Shown here: positions 46,673 through 56,795 of the stretch, one piece after another
How the letters are laid out: each line of letters begins with the position of its first letter
How positions within the stretch are numbered: position 1 is the first letter of the stretch
NCBI GenBank assembly: GCA_000383715.1
Contig: KB911839.1
Coordinates: forward strand, 62,001 to 126,000
Direction of reading: 5' to 3'
Length of the DNA: 64,000 bases
Source of the DNA: Verrucomicrobia bacterium SCGC AAA164-E04
Lineage (GTDB): Bacteria; Verrucomicrobiota; Verrucomicrobiia; Limisphaerales; AAA164-E04
Translations under genes and position numbers: made by a program
Notes under the pieces: generated by a model
The model's database searches: none
Seen by the model: the letters and a program-made list of their open reading frames with translations, nothing else
Told to the model about the DNA's origin: nothing

Positions 46673-48175
46673 CTATTGATTGGACGCAGGAAGAGAAGTG
46701 GTGCTCACGCTGGCACGCCAATCGATTAATGCCTGATGTAATCTGGATGTCATGGCGACTTCAGATTCGGCCAGATTGGTTGTTTCACCCGGGTCTTTGT
46801 GCAGTGAATAAAGCTGGAGATAGCCGCTTTCCAGATGTTCGATTAGCTTCCAAGGACCAGATCGTATGGCGCTTGCCGAGACACCTCCCAGAAAATGAGG
46901 TCGTTCCAATGGGTAGTGCCAGGCAATATAATCTCTGGGAATAAGCTGTTGCGGGTTCTTCCAGGTATCGAGTATGGATAATCCGTCAACGATCTCCCCG
47001 GAAGGTTTCCTGATGCTGGCGGCATCCAGCAGTGTCGGGTAAAAGTCGGTGTTTTGTGTTGGCTGATTGCACGTTACTCCAGCTGGAATCATTGCTGGCC
47101 AGCGTACAATCAAAGGCACTCGGATTCCTCCTTCGTAGAGTTCACTTTTTCCACCCCTGAGAGGTGTGTTTGAAGTCACATTGGTCTCGCCTCCATTGTC
47201 ACTTGTGAAGATTAAAATCGTGTTCTTTGTCAGATCAAGCTCCTCAAGCTTCTCCATCAGCATCCCTACGCCTTCATCAATCGATTCCAGCATCGCAGCC
47301 AAATGTGGGTTATGGTCTCCTGCCCAATGGTGGTCTGGATCGCCTCTTCCCAGCCCCTTGTCTTCACATAAATAGCAGCGGTTGCGAGTGGATTTCCCTG
47401 GTGCATGCTTTGCCTTGTATTTCTCCACCAAATCCGGACGACCATTCAGTATCGTGTGGGGCGCGTAATGACTGAGCAGCAGGAAAAAGGGCTCGTCACG
47501 ATGTTGCTGCACGAAATCAACCGCTTCAACATTCAGTCGATCGGTGAGGTATTCTTCCTTTCCAAGCCGGTTCTTGGGTATGTTAATCCAGGGTATGGGT
47601 TGATCGCGGAAGACGTAGGGCCAGAAATTTGCACCGTTGCCGACACTTTTGATTTCTCCTCCGAAGTCCCAGTCAAATCCATGATCCCCCGGGCGTATTT
47701 CTCGTGCCGCGCCATGGTAGGCGTATCCGGTGAGATGCCATTTACCAATCATACCAGTCGCATAGCCATGTTCATTCAATGATTCCGGGAGAGTCATGTA
47801 TGAAGTGTCCAGTGCGTTGACTGAATCCGGGCGTAAAAAATCGAGGATGCCAATGCGTGCCGGGTGCTTGCCTGTAAGGAGTGCGGCGCGATATGGAGAG
47901 CAAACAGGCGCAGCCGCATAAGCATCGGTGAACCGCATTCCATCCTGAGAGAGGCGATTGAGGTTTGGTGTTTCATTGAATGAATTGCCGTAACATTCCA
48001 GTTCCGACCAACCAAGGTCATCGGCAAGAATGAAAATGATATTTGGTGGTTGATCCTCGGGAGCGGCCATGGTCGCCAACGCAGATTCAATCAGGATATT
48101 CAGTAGACAGATTCCAACCAGAAGAAGGCATATTCTGGTTGTGACTTCATGGCGGTTGATTAAAGTTTTATCCAT
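46673..48175 (-). CDS. Secreted sulfatase
   Basis: The 500-residue protein has a signal peptide (ICLLLVGICLLNILIESALA), FILADDLGWSELECYG and the formylglycine signature CSPYR at 92-96, with Tyr where Ser or Thr is more common. FTSDNGGETN near residue 320 and the LRGGKSELYEGGIRVPLIVRWP segment mark the metal site and the late conserved loop. It should hydrolyse a sulfate ester outside the cytoplasm. Its start codon overlaps that of the divergent esterase gene (48173-48176). It is complete. Confidence 0.93.
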   Translation of the reverse strand: MDKTLINRHEVTTRICLLLVGICLLNILIESALATMAAPEDQPPNIIFILADDLGWSELECYGNSFNETPNLNRLSQDGMRFTDAYAAAPVCSPYRAALLTGKHPARIGILDFLRPDSVNALDTSYMTLPESLNEHGYATGMIGKWHLTGYAYHGAAREIRPGDHGFDWDFGGEIKSVGNGANFWPYVFRDQPIPWINIPKNRLGKEEYLTDRLNVEAVDFVQQHRDEPFFLLLSHYAPHTILNGRPDLVEKYKAKHAPGKSTRNRCYLCEDKGLGRGDPDHHWAGDHNPHLAAMLESIDEGVGMLMEKLEELDLTKNTILIFTSDNGGETNVTSNTPLRGGKSELYEGGIRVPLIVRWPAMIPAGVTCNQPTQNTDFYPTLLDAASIRKPSGEIVDGLSILDTWKNPQQLIPRDYIAWHYPLERPHFLGGVSASAIRSGPWKLIEHLESGYLQLYSLHKDPGETTNLAESEVAMTSRLHQALIDWRASVSTTSLPASNQ

Positions 48176-49064
48176 GGTGACACCCTTGACTGATCGACAT
48201 TCCTGTTATGAACTTTATCTTAAGATTTCAAAGTTAATATTGATCGGGAATCTTTTTTCTTGCGGTGATGTGCTTCTTGGACAGACAGCTGAAACCGGCG
48301 AAACCCAAATCCATGTTCATTCGCTGAAATCACCTCATCAAGCACATAAGACATCACTCCGGATTTTGCTGCCTGATGATTTTGATCCATCAAAACGTTA
48401 CCCAACGCTTTTTGTCCTTCCTGTACACGAAGACGGACTTCTCAAACATGGCGACGGGCTCATGGAGTTGCATGCATTAAATGTTCACAACCAGTATGAA
48501 ATCATATGTGCGTCCCCGTCGTTCACTGCGAAACCCTGGTATATCGATCACGATGAAAACCCTGACAAGCAGGATGAAAGTCATCTTATGAGAACGGTGA
48601 TTCCATTTATTGAAGCTCATTACCCGGTCCGGGTAGACCGAGAAGGACGATATTTGATTGGTTTCAGTAAATCGGGCAGGGGGGCGGTGAGCCTGCTGTT
48701 ACGTCATCCAAAGATGTTTCACAAGGTCGCTGCCTGGGATCCTGGGATTCGCATAGACATGGGGCCTTACGGAGAAGGGTACGATCTGGAATCGCGGCTG
48801 CATGAGCGGTTCGGAAGTGCTGCAAATTTTCAAGCTTACCGACTTTCCAATCTATTGAAAACCCGAGGGAAAGATCTGGGGAACAAAGCTCGCTTGTTTT
48901 ATTTCAATTGCGATGGTGTCGTCAGAACTTCGGGAGGAGCGCAACTCCATGCGCTGATGGTTCAAGAAGGTGTTCCTCACCGCTACGTCATGGAACCACC
49001 GCGGGAACACCGATGGGACAGCGGGTGGATACCCGAGGCGATTTCATTCTTATTGGATCATTGA
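48174..49064 (+). CDS. Secreted alpha/beta-hydrolase esterase
   Basis: The 296-residue protein has an N-terminal hydrophobic stretch, ILLPDDFDPSKRYPTLFVLP, a nucleophile elbow IGFSKSGRGAVSLLL (GxSxxG, with Ser at the middle), and a C-terminal region EPPREHRWDSGWIPEAI with the catalytic His. It resembles secreted esterases of the feruloyl/acetyl-xylan or EsterD type. I place the start at ATG 48174, overlapping the sulfatase ATG in a CCATGG; a TTG at about 48240 is an alternative and would clear the overlap. It is divergent from the sulfatase and convergent with another. Substrate: probably an acyl group on a glycan. Confidence 0.8.
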   Translation: MVTPLTDRHSCYELYLKISKLILIGNLFSCGDVLLGQTAETGETQIHVHSLKSPHQAHKTSLRILLPDDFDPSKRYPTLFVLPVHEDGLLKHGDGLMELHALNVHNQYEIICASPSFTAKPWYIDHDENPDKQDESHLMRTVIPFIEAHYPVRVDREGRYLIGFSKSGRGAVSLLLRHPKMFHKVAAWDPGIRIDMGPYGEGYDLESRLHERFGSAANFQAYRLSNLLKTRGKDLGNKARLFYFNCDGVVRTSGGAQLHALMVQEGVPHRYVMEPPREHRWDSGWIPEAISFLLDH

Positions 49065-49145
49065 AAAAGCGATATCGTTCCATTCGAAGGAGTCAGACTC
49101 GACTTCAAGGAAGGAGAGACCGCTTTGCCAATGATTTTTTGTAGA

Positions 49146-50738
49146 CTAAATCCCGGACAGAGGATCGTAATCTGGGTTGAGTTGATTCATTTGTGCGTCC
49201 ACATCTTTTCGCCAGGCTCGTAGTTTTGCCCTTAGCTCAGCAACTTTTTCAGGCATGCTTTCGGCAAGATTCTGCTGCTCCCCGATGTCTTTGCGTAAAT
49301 TAAAAAGTTGCACATTATAATTTTCGAAATACTCGATCAATTTGAAATCACCGCTTCGAATCGCACCCGCTGGAGGCTGCATGCCGTGGTTGCTGTAGTG
49401 GGGGAAATGCCAGTAAATGGCATCGCGATCCAAGGATTGCTGACCTGTTAAGAGGGGGGCAATGCTGACGCCATCCTGATGTTGTTCCGGTGCCAAAGGC
49501 AATCCTGCCATCTCCAAAATGGATGGATAAAAGTCGGTGCTGATGATCGGTTCCTCAGACACCATTCCCTTGTTGCCTGCTCCCGGCCATTTGACGATAC
49601 AGGGTACGCGCACTCCTCCCTCATAAAGCCAGCCTTTGGCGCCGCGCAATGGTAAGACCGAAGTGGAAAAAGCGATGTCGAGTTGATCCTCAGAAACTTT
49701 TCGTTTCGGATTCCCGACGTTCATGCCTGCCATGCCTCCGTTATCTGCCGAGAAAATAACAATCGTGTTGTCTTCAAGTCCCCAGTTCTTGAGCGCATTT
49801 AGAATACGACCAAAGCTCTGATCAACCGCTTCGACCATGCCTGCAAACTGGGTATTATCCTGATATTGTTTTATTTTGACGGTGCTTTGAGGCAATACCC
49901 CGTAGCCATTCCAGTCCTCCTGATCGATTATTTCGTCCAGATGATCACGACTGAGAGGCTCATGTGCATCCGGATTTCCCTCGAGCACATATGGTTGATT
50001 ACCGTTAACTGGGTTTTCTTTTAATTTTGTTTCATATTTCTCAACCAAATCAGGGCGGCCGTGGATGGGGTCATGAACGGCGAAGTGGGCCAAGTAGAGG
50101 AAGAATGGTTGGTCCTTATTGTTTTCAATAAAACCCAAGGCTTCATCCGTCAGTCGATCTGTCAGATATTCACCATCAGGTGCGTCCTCAAGCCCTTTCA
50201 ACCCATACGGAGCGTAGAAAGTTCGATTGGGCGCTCCACCGTTCCAATGACGGGGAACATGCCAATCGAAACCGTGTTTGTCCGGAGTGGAGGGCGCTTT
50301 TCCCAAGTGCCATTTCCCAACGGCCCCGGTCGCATAGCCATGGCTGCGCAACGTTTCAGCGAGGGTAATTTCTTCAAATGGCAGGAACTGTCCGGTCTTT
50401 ACATTGAGGTATTGCTGGAAAGGAAAATCTCTCCTTCCACGAATCCAATCCGTCATGTTGTTACGAGCCGGATATTTTCCGGTCAGGATACTGGAGCGAG
50501 TCGGAGAACAAACATGGCAGGCTGCGTAGGCACTATTAAACTTCACACCATCCATGGCAAAGCTGTCTATGTTTGGGGTTTCATAAAAGTTGCTTCCATA
50601 ACAACCCAGATCGGTCCACCCCAGGTCATCGACCAGGAAGAAAACGATGTTGGGGCGAGAGTCTGGGTTTTCCTGACTTTGGATGAGACAGGTAGTCAGG
50701 GCGATGAAGGCCAGATAAGTGCGAATGCGTGATTTCAT
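49146..50738 (-). CDS. Secreted sulfatase
   Basis: The 530-residue protein has a signal peptide (YLAFIALTTCLIQSQ), VDDLGWTDLGCYG and CSPTR at 77-81 as the formylglycine site. A second metal site FSADNGGMAG and the late GAKGWLYEGGVRVPCIVKWPG follow. It is a full-length type I sulfatase of the arylsulfatase A type. A Shine-Dalgarno-like AGAGGA lies eight bases before the ATG. It starts from the 420-base region before the heparan-like sulfatase gene on the same strand. Confidence 0.93.
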   Translation of the reverse strand: MKSRIRTYLAFIALTTCLIQSQENPDSRPNIVFFLVDDLGWTDLGCYGSNFYETPNIDSFAMDGVKFNSAYAACHVCSPTRSSILTGKYPARNNMTDWIRGRRDFPFQQYLNVKTGQFLPFEEITLAETLRSHGYATGAVGKWHLGKAPSTPDKHGFDWHVPRHWNGGAPNRTFYAPYGLKGLEDAPDGEYLTDRLTDEALGFIENNKDQPFFLYLAHFAVHDPIHGRPDLVEKYETKLKENPVNGNQPYVLEGNPDAHEPLSRDHLDEIIDQEDWNGYGVLPQSTVKIKQYQDNTQFAGMVEAVDQSFGRILNALKNWGLEDNTIVIFSADNGGMAGMNVGNPKRKVSEDQLDIAFSTSVLPLRGAKGWLYEGGVRVPCIVKWPGAGNKGMVSEEPIISTDFYPSILEMAGLPLAPEQHQDGVSIAPLLTGQQSLDRDAIYWHFPHYSNHGMQPPAGAIRSGDFKLIEYFENYNVQLFNLRKDIGEQQNLAESMPEKVAELRAKLRAWRKDVDAQMNQLNPDYDPLSGI

Positions 50739-51158
50739 AGGATATTTCCTCTTACTTTTTGGTTACATACACATAAAAGACACTGAGTATTGCATGTGGA
50801 CCACCAAATCAGATCTGAAGTGCAATGGGGCCTTTTTGAACTGTGCCGTGATAATGACTTAGGTGGCAGCTGACCTGGTTGTTGTTCAAGGCGCCGCTTC
50901 CCTATTGGAAGGCTCGGTAATGGGGCAGTAAATCCTTCGAAGCCAGCGCCTGAGACCAAAATCTTTTTCACTGTCTTCGGCCACCTCAAGCACTCAGTAA
51001 CCGCTCTTCTCCTGTCCTGCTCGAATCTCACTTTGCTGATCTGTATGGGGTTTCATGTTCACTAAGAATCATGACGTTGGGTCTGGCCATCATGGATGTC
51101 AAGGTAAGCAAAAAGGCGAAGGTCGTTTTGAAGGTGGTCATAAAAACGCGAGACTTGT
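50739..51158. other. 420-base intergenic region between two sulfatase genes
   Basis: Both flanking genes are on the minus strand; this region should hold the promoter of the 530-residue sulfatase gene and the 3' end of the neighbour. I saw no gene, RNA gene or clear terminator. Confidence 0.45.
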
Positions 51159-52658
51159 TCAGTCCTTCTTTTCAGTGACTTTCCAGCCGGGTGTTGAGAT
51201 GTTTCCGTAGTATGGATAGTGGTCCCAGTCGACCTTTCCGCCCACAACTCGCGGATCATGTGTTTTCTTCAAATGATCAAATAATTGGCGTCGTCTGGCA
51301 TGTTGTATCGCGGAATACTCGATCAACCCTGCCACATTTGCCAATTGTTCTGGATCCTTTTTCAAATCGTATAGTTCCTCTGCGGGTCGCATACCGAAAC
51401 TGAGCTCTGCCAAATGTGCGATACCATGCTCCCAACGACGCTCCATCATGAATGATTTGGTGGGCGACGTGTCGATCTCACCAAAAGGAATCGAACGGGC
51501 GCACACACGGGGGTCGGGTGATCCGGAAGGCCATCGGCCTGGCTCGAAATTATAGATATAAAGGTAGTCCTGAGTTCTCACAGCCCTGCAGGGATACCCC
51601 TTACCACCCTCGCGGCATCCGTCATGTCGCTCCATGGCAAAGTAGGCGGCATCGCGATCATTCATTTTTTGACCGGAAAATATTTTCATCAAGCTGCTGG
51701 CTGTCATCATACTGGGAACATCTGCTCCGGCTGCCTCAATAAATGTCGGTGCGAGATCGCTCAAATGAACAAAATCCTTCACGTCACGGCCTGGATTGCG
51801 AATACCTCTCGGCCACCTGATAGCCAGAGGGACCCTTGATCCCCAGTCATAAAGACTGGCTTTGGCGCGAGGGAAGGGCATGCCATGATCGCTGGTAACG
51901 ACCACAATCGTGTTGTCAAGATGCCCTCGTTTTTCCAGAGAGGCGATGGCCCTCTCTACCATCAAATCAAAGTGCTCAACCTCAACGTAGTAGTCCAGGA
52001 TGTCGCTTCTCACGATGGCATTGTCAGGGAAAATCGAAGGGACAATAACCTTGGCCGGATCTTTTCCAGTTCGTTTTCCAGCTCCCTTTTCATAGGCACG
52101 ATGTGGTTCACTTGTGCCCAGCCAAAAGCAGAAAGGTGCTTCCTTTTCCACTGCGTCAAGGAAATCATCAAAGTTACCTGCATAGTCCGTATTTCGGATG
52201 GCCTTGAAAGGCGGTTGCAAGTTTCGTTTGGCGTATGATGTTCCTGCTGGATTCTCACTGCGACCACCGGGGGCGAGTTTGCCTGGGCTCCATCCTTTCC
52301 CGGTATATCCCGTTTTGTAACCTGCTTTCTGCAACTCGCCTGTATAGGTCGCGAATTTGGCCGGGAGAGTGCTGTGGATGTTGCCTGCTTCCTCCAGTCG
52401 CCAAATGGGTTGCCCGGTCAGGATGGCACTGCGTGAAGGGCCGCATGTTGGAGCATCACAAAAGGAATGCACAAAGCGAAGGCCTTCCCTGGCCACTCGG
52501 TCAAAGGCAGGCGTTCGAACCACTGGATCCCCATTGGCCCCTGTATGCGCCCATGATTGATCATCCGAAATGCAAATCAATATGTTGGGACGTTCGTCGG
52601 CGCGCACAATGTGACAACAAATCAACCAAATGCAGGCAATGTTCCAAAGCTTCATCAT
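51159..52658 (-). CDS. Secreted sulfatase, N-sulfoglucosamine sulfohydrolase-like
   Basis: The 499-residue protein has a signal peptide (MMKLWNIACIWLICCHIVRA), ICISDDQSWAHTGANG and CGPSR at 72-76. The segment GYTGKGWSPGKLAPGG and SRVPLAIRWPRG resemble heparan N-sulfatase-type enzymes (SGSH family), but substrate is not proven. VVTSDHGMPF carries the second metal site. Its ATG overlaps the stop of the dehydrogenase fusion upstream by four bases, so it is translationally coupled. Confidence 0.92.
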   Translation of the reverse strand: MMKLWNIACIWLICCHIVRADERPNILICISDDQSWAHTGANGDPVVRTPAFDRVAREGLRFVHSFCDAPTCGPSRSAILTGQPIWRLEEAGNIHSTLPAKFATYTGELQKAGYKTGYTGKGWSPGKLAPGGRSENPAGTSYAKRNLQPPFKAIRNTDYAGNFDDFLDAVEKEAPFCFWLGTSEPHRAYEKGAGKRTGKDPAKVIVPSIFPDNAIVRSDILDYYVEVEHFDLMVERAIASLEKRGHLDNTIVVVTSDHGMPFPRAKASLYDWGSRVPLAIRWPRGIRNPGRDVKDFVHLSDLAPTFIEAAGADVPSMMTASSLMKIFSGQKMNDRDAAYFAMERHDGCREGGKGYPCRAVRTQDYLYIYNFEPGRWPSGSPDPRVCARSIPFGEIDTSPTKSFMMERRWEHGIAHLAELSFGMRPAEELYDLKKDPEQLANVAGLIEYSAIQHARRRQLFDHLKKTHDPRVVGGKVDWDHYPYYGNISTPGWKVTEKKD

Positions 52659-55600
52659 TCAATAGGATGCTTTGTTTTCAGATAACCGATGAGGTCACGC
52701 GCTTGTTGGTCGGAGAGCGCATCAAGCATGCCTTCGGGCATCATGGACAATGGGGAAGTTTCCCGGGAAAGGATCTCCGCTTTGGGAATGACAAGATCCT
52801 GACCTACTATGCGAAGCGTGATGCGTTGATTGTCTTCACGGTAAATATTGCCTGCGTATGTGCGTCCATCCCGTGTATTGATGGTAACCAGTTTGTAGGA
52901 ATCAGCGACCTCCATATTCGGATCGATCATGTTGGTGAGGATATATTCCAGATTAGCCCGGTTCGAGCCGGTGAGTTCAGGGCCAATTTCTCCACCCTCT
53001 CCATAAAGCTTGTGGCAGCTTGCGCAGACAGCGGAGAACAGAGCCTTCCCGTTTGTCAGGTCCGCTCCTGCCATGTATGCGTCGGTGAGCAGGAATTTGT
53101 AACGATCCATCGCCAGTTGTTTGTCCTTGGTCATGGATTCCATGGAACCCCACCAGTCGATGAATGAAGGTCCCAGGACGCGTCTCAATTGGCGGGCAAT
53201 CACACTCGATATATCACTGCGGGGGATCTTTTCTTTTTTCAATGTGGCCAGCAGATAGCTGCCTGTATTACGTCGAGTCGCGAGGGTTTGCAAAGCCGCA
53301 GATTTTTCCTCATCTGTATATTCAGAATAGTTGTCTACAATTTTTTTGGCGATGGCCCCGTTCCTATAAACGGCAAGAGACCTCAAGGCGGTCAAGCGCA
53401 GACTCTTGTTGTCCAGCGCGGCAAAAATCGCATCAAATGCCGGAGGAAAACTTTTCTGGCCGAAGATCTTCAATATTTCTATCATCCGCTCAGTGGGAGT
53501 GGAGGGATTGACCAATTCAGCCAGTTGAGTTGCTCCTGCCTCAGCGTTACCAAACAATTGGCCCACTTGCAGGCCCAACCTTTTCAGTGCTTCATCTTTC
53601 AGTAATTCTGATTCGATATCCTTCCAGCCCCTTGGAGGTGTCAGGTCGTGCTGCCCAAGCAGACTGTCCCGCATTCCTTCCAGATACTGCCTGCGAACTT
53701 CAGAGGATCTGGTCAGCGCCATCGCACGGACGACTTCGTTCAACAGTTGCCCGGCAGTTGCTCTTCGGACAATAAAGCGTGTTAACATGGGGATCTTGCT
53801 TTCACTTGCGAGTTGTAATGCGCGGCTTGGATCCTTTGTGACATGCGGTTCTATTCCGAACCAAATCATTTTGGGTATGTTGTGGTCTTCTGCATCCTCG
53901 CCTCGGGTCAATAAACCAGTGGCGATCTTCCAGCTGCTTGCTTCAGGAACGCGCTGCAGTGCTGAAGCAAGGTAGAGGCGAACGATGGGTGAAGAATCTT
54001 TCCTTGCCATGGAGACGAATTTTTCAAGGGCTGTATCCCCTGGATGCATGTCTTCACAGAGTAACTGGATGGCCCATGCTCGAATATATTCGTGTTCACT
54101 TGCCAGAAGGTCGGTCAGGTTTTCATGCGTGATCCCACCGGTTACATGCAAGGCCCACAAGGCTCTTAATTTCCGGCCCGGATCCGACTGGCTTTCAAGG
54201 TGTTTTCTAAGCTCTATGTGAGTTTCCTCGTTGACAGCTCCCTTGCTGGCCCGTTCATGCAGGATCCCCCGAGCCCTGCGCACATACCAGTCATTCTTGT
54301 GGAACTGTAAATTGACCAGTTCCTGGTTGGTTAAATCCTTTAAATTGAAATGAGTGGGGTAAGGCGTCTCTGGTGGAGCGAGACGGAAAACACGACCCGT
54401 GTCCTTGTCGTGTACTTTATTGCCACAAATATCTCCATCATGCCAATCGAGCATGTAGACGGCACCATCTGGTCCAATTTCCAGACTAAATCCGATCCAT
54501 TGCGGATCATTTGCCAGCACTGTATCTTCGTAATGTTTCGCAATAAAACCGGAGCCATTGTGTACCAAACTGTCGGCCAGGAGAGCATGCTCGTGAATAT
54601 TGGCCATGAAAAATTTGTTGTGATACTTCTCTGGAAGCAGGTCCGCTAAATAAATGCGGGCTCCTCCATGGGCTGAGCGGTGTCGATGATCCACAATGGT
54701 CTGTATATCAGAATACACATAAGGATGAATATGTACTCCACCCTGCCGATGAAAAAAACCGCCCTGCACCACATGGAAGGCATGAGGGATCACACAGGCT
54801 GAAATGAATGCCTGACCGTTGTCATCAAAATCCAAACCCCATGGGTTACTGAAACCATGCGCTACGATTTCGAAGCGGTCTTTGATTGGGTGATAACGAA
54901 AGACGCCTCCATCGATGAACTGACCATCGACAACCTCTTGGCTGGTTGGAAACGGATCCCCCTTTTTAAATACGCGCCCGCCATCGACAGGCTTGCCTAC
55001 GGTGGATGGTGTGGCAAACCCCTGACAGCCGTAAAGCCATCCATCCGGGCCCCAGATAAAACTGTTTAAAACTTCATGGCGATCTCGAATGCCCCACCCA
55101 GTCAATCGAATCTCAATTTCTTCATCGGCCTGATCATTCCCATCACGATCAGGAACAAACATCAGATTTGGTGGTGCCCCCAGCCAGAGCCCCTCAAAAC
55201 CAACCGCAATGGCGGAAGGAAAGGGAACACCTTCAAGAAAAACCTTTTTCGTGTCCATTTTGCCGTCACCGTCAATATCTTCAAGAATCAGGATGCGGCT
55301 CTTGCCGTCATTCGAGAAGCCCGAGCGTCTTGTTTCATAGTCCCGGTTTTCAGCGATCCACAGTCGTCCCCGATCATCATAGCAAAATGCCATTGGCTGC
55401 GTGATTTGTGGTTCAGAAGTCACCAGGCTGACTTCGAGACCCTCTGCCGTTGTCATCTTTTCAATCGCTTGCTCACCGGTCAGGAATTTGGCTTCCTTGG
55501 CCTCTGCTCGGGCCTGCAACCATGCCGCAAAATCGTAATTTTGTCCGGAGTAAGCTTTCCATTGCTCATTGAGTCGAACGTCGTTCATTTGCCCGGTATA

Positions 55601-56425
55601 CACAACGAACTGATGCTTGTATGTTTTGCTCTCCCCGGCCGGTATGGTCCAATCCCCGAGAATCGCTTCGGATGGGCCGGCCCCCAATTGCCCATCGACA
55701 CGCCAGGGGGTGGGGTAGGCGTCATTCGATGGGTGGTCAAAGACGGCAATATGACCCCAGTCTTCGGGAGTGCGCCCATCGATTTGCATTCCAATATTCA
55801 CCCAGGAAGATCGTTTCTGTTCCGCTCTTTGATTTTTCTGTCGTGCGCTGTTTTCGACTTCACCTTCCTTGCCCTGTAGCCATGGCATACGCACAAAGAG
55901 ACCTCCATATTTGTATTCTGAAATGGTCACTTCCGTGTGTGCCGTGCCTGTCCAGACGAGGTCAACCAGATACTCATTACCCGTATCTCTCATGGACCAG
56001 ACTTGAGATTCCTCCATCATGGATTCACCTTCTTCATCCAGTAGATGGTAAATTGTTTCCCACTGCACTACCTCGCCTTCACCTGCCAGTATTTCTGCTT
56101 TTTGTAGTTGCCAATAGCCATTGGATGGGTTGTGAAAAAAATCACGCCCGTTGACGCGGGTAAATCCCCAGTAGACGCCTGTTTGATGCTTATGATGTCC
56201 TGGGCTGTATTGAGTCAAAACACCATTGCCGTCGGGTGCCACAATCGGATGCAGATAAGGCCGATGATCCGAACGAGCGTTCTGCACCAGGAGCGGCTTT
56301 TGGCTGTTCAAGCGCTGTACGGAAATGGTCTGGGCCTCCTGATCTTGTACCAGCTTCAAGGAGGCTGCATGACAGGAGACGACTAAGGAAACTTGTAGTA
56401 AATAATAAAGAGTACGTTGATGCAT
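52655..56425 (-). CDS. DUF6807 - PVC dehydrogenase propeller - HEAT - cytochrome c fusion
   Basis: From the Met at 56425 the 1256-residue exported protein has a PmoA-like DUF6807 domain (LTQYSPGHHKHQTGVYWGFTRVNGRDF, WGHIAVFDHPSN) in the first 330 residues, a PVC-type dehydrogenase beta-propeller (LEDIDGDGKMDTKKVFLEGV, GPDGAVYMLDWHDGDICGN), HEAT repeats, and a terminal heme site CASCHKLYGEGGEIGPELTG. The DUF6807-propeller-heme combination is known from PVC bacteria; the reaction is unknown. It is upstream of the heparan-like sulfatase gene with a four-base overlap, so redox and sulfatase activities are co-expressed. Confidence 0.92.
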   Translation of the reverse strand: MHQRTLYYLLQVSLVVSCHAASLKLVQDQEAQTISVQRLNSQKPLLVQNARSDHRPYLHPIVAPDGNGVLTQYSPGHHKHQTGVYWGFTRVNGRDFFHNPSNGYWQLQKAEILAGEGEVVQWETIYHLLDEEGESMMEESQVWSMRDTGNEYLVDLVWTGTAHTEVTISEYKYGGLFVRMPWLQGKEGEVENSARQKNQRAEQKRSSWVNIGMQIDGRTPEDWGHIAVFDHPSNDAYPTPWRVDGQLGAGPSEAILGDWTIPAGESKTYKHQFVVYTGQMNDVRLNEQWKAYSGQNYDFAAWLQARAEAKEAKFLTGEQAIEKMTTAEGLEVSLVTSEPQITQPMAFCYDDRGRLWIAENRDYETRRSGFSNDGKSRILILEDIDGDGKMDTKKVFLEGVPFPSAIAVGFEGLWLGAPPNLMFVPDRDGNDQADEEIEIRLTGWGIRDRHEVLNSFIWGPDGWLYGCQGFATPSTVGKPVDGGRVFKKGDPFPTSQEVVDGQFIDGGVFRYHPIKDRFEIVAHGFSNPWGLDFDDNGQAFISACVIPHAFHVVQGGFFHRQGGVHIHPYVYSDIQTIVDHRHRSAHGGARIYLADLLPEKYHNKFFMANIHEHALLADSLVHNGSGFIAKHYEDTVLANDPQWIGFSLEIGPDGAVYMLDWHDGDICGNKVHDKDTGRVFRLAPPETPYPTHFNLKDLTNQELVNLQFHKNDWYVRRARGILHERASKGAVNEETHIELRKHLESQSDPGRKLRALWALHVTGGITHENLTDLLASEHEYIRAWAIQLLCEDMHPGDTALEKFVSMARKDSSPIVRLYLASALQRVPEASSWKIATGLLTRGEDAEDHNIPKMIWFGIEPHVTKDPSRALQLASESKIPMLTRFIVRRATAGQLLNEVVRAMALTRSSEVRRQYLEGMRDSLLGQHDLTPPRGWKDIESELLKDEALKRLGLQVGQLFGNAEAGATQLAELVNPSTPTERMIEILKIFGQKSFPPAFDAIFAALDNKSLRLTALRSLAVYRNGAIAKKIVDNYSEYTDEEKSAALQTLATRRNTGSYLLATLKKEKIPRSDISSVIARQLRRVLGPSFIDWWGSMESMTKDKQLAMDRYKFLLTDAYMAGADLTNGKALFSAVCASCHKLYGEGGEIGPELTGSNRANLEYILTNMIDPNMEVADSYKLVTINTRDGRTYAGNIYREDNQRITLRIVGQDLVIPKAEILSRETSPLSMMPEGMLDALSDQQARDLIGYLKTKHPIE

Positions 56426-56795
56426 AGATTCAGACACACGTTCAAAGGATATGATCATTTTGTTTTTGGAATGTTTCAGAGTCCAGTAAAATAAACATAA
56501 GAAATAATACACTCATCTCACTAAACCCTTGCCGCCTGAGAAAACAATGTCGGACAACACCGATCCCATCTCGACTCCAAGAAGAGTCATGCGTGCATGA
56601 ATCGTGAAGCATCAGGGGGGGGCTGGCAGGCAAGTCTGCAATCTCAGCTCACATCGCACCCTGGAAACCTGCCATGCCCCATTTGGCAGGAGCAATGACG
56701 CGGACAGTTCCTCCAATATGGCCGCGGCTGTCTTGTTGACGCGCTTGTCTCGAGAGATTCGACTGCTCCTGAGTAAGCAGTCGTGACTCTGGCGA
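56426..56795. other. 370-base intergenic region
   Basis: It lies between the dehydrogenase-fusion gene and an NTF2-like gene, both on the minus strand, and should contain the promoter of the fusion gene. No gene, RNA gene or convincing terminator was seen. Confidence 0.4.

Noticed and set aside
50735-51031. Minus-strand frame of 98 codons before the 530-residue sulfatase gene
   Set aside because: Composition is Arg/Cys/Ser-rich without motif, and it overlaps the sulfatase start region; judged non-coding.
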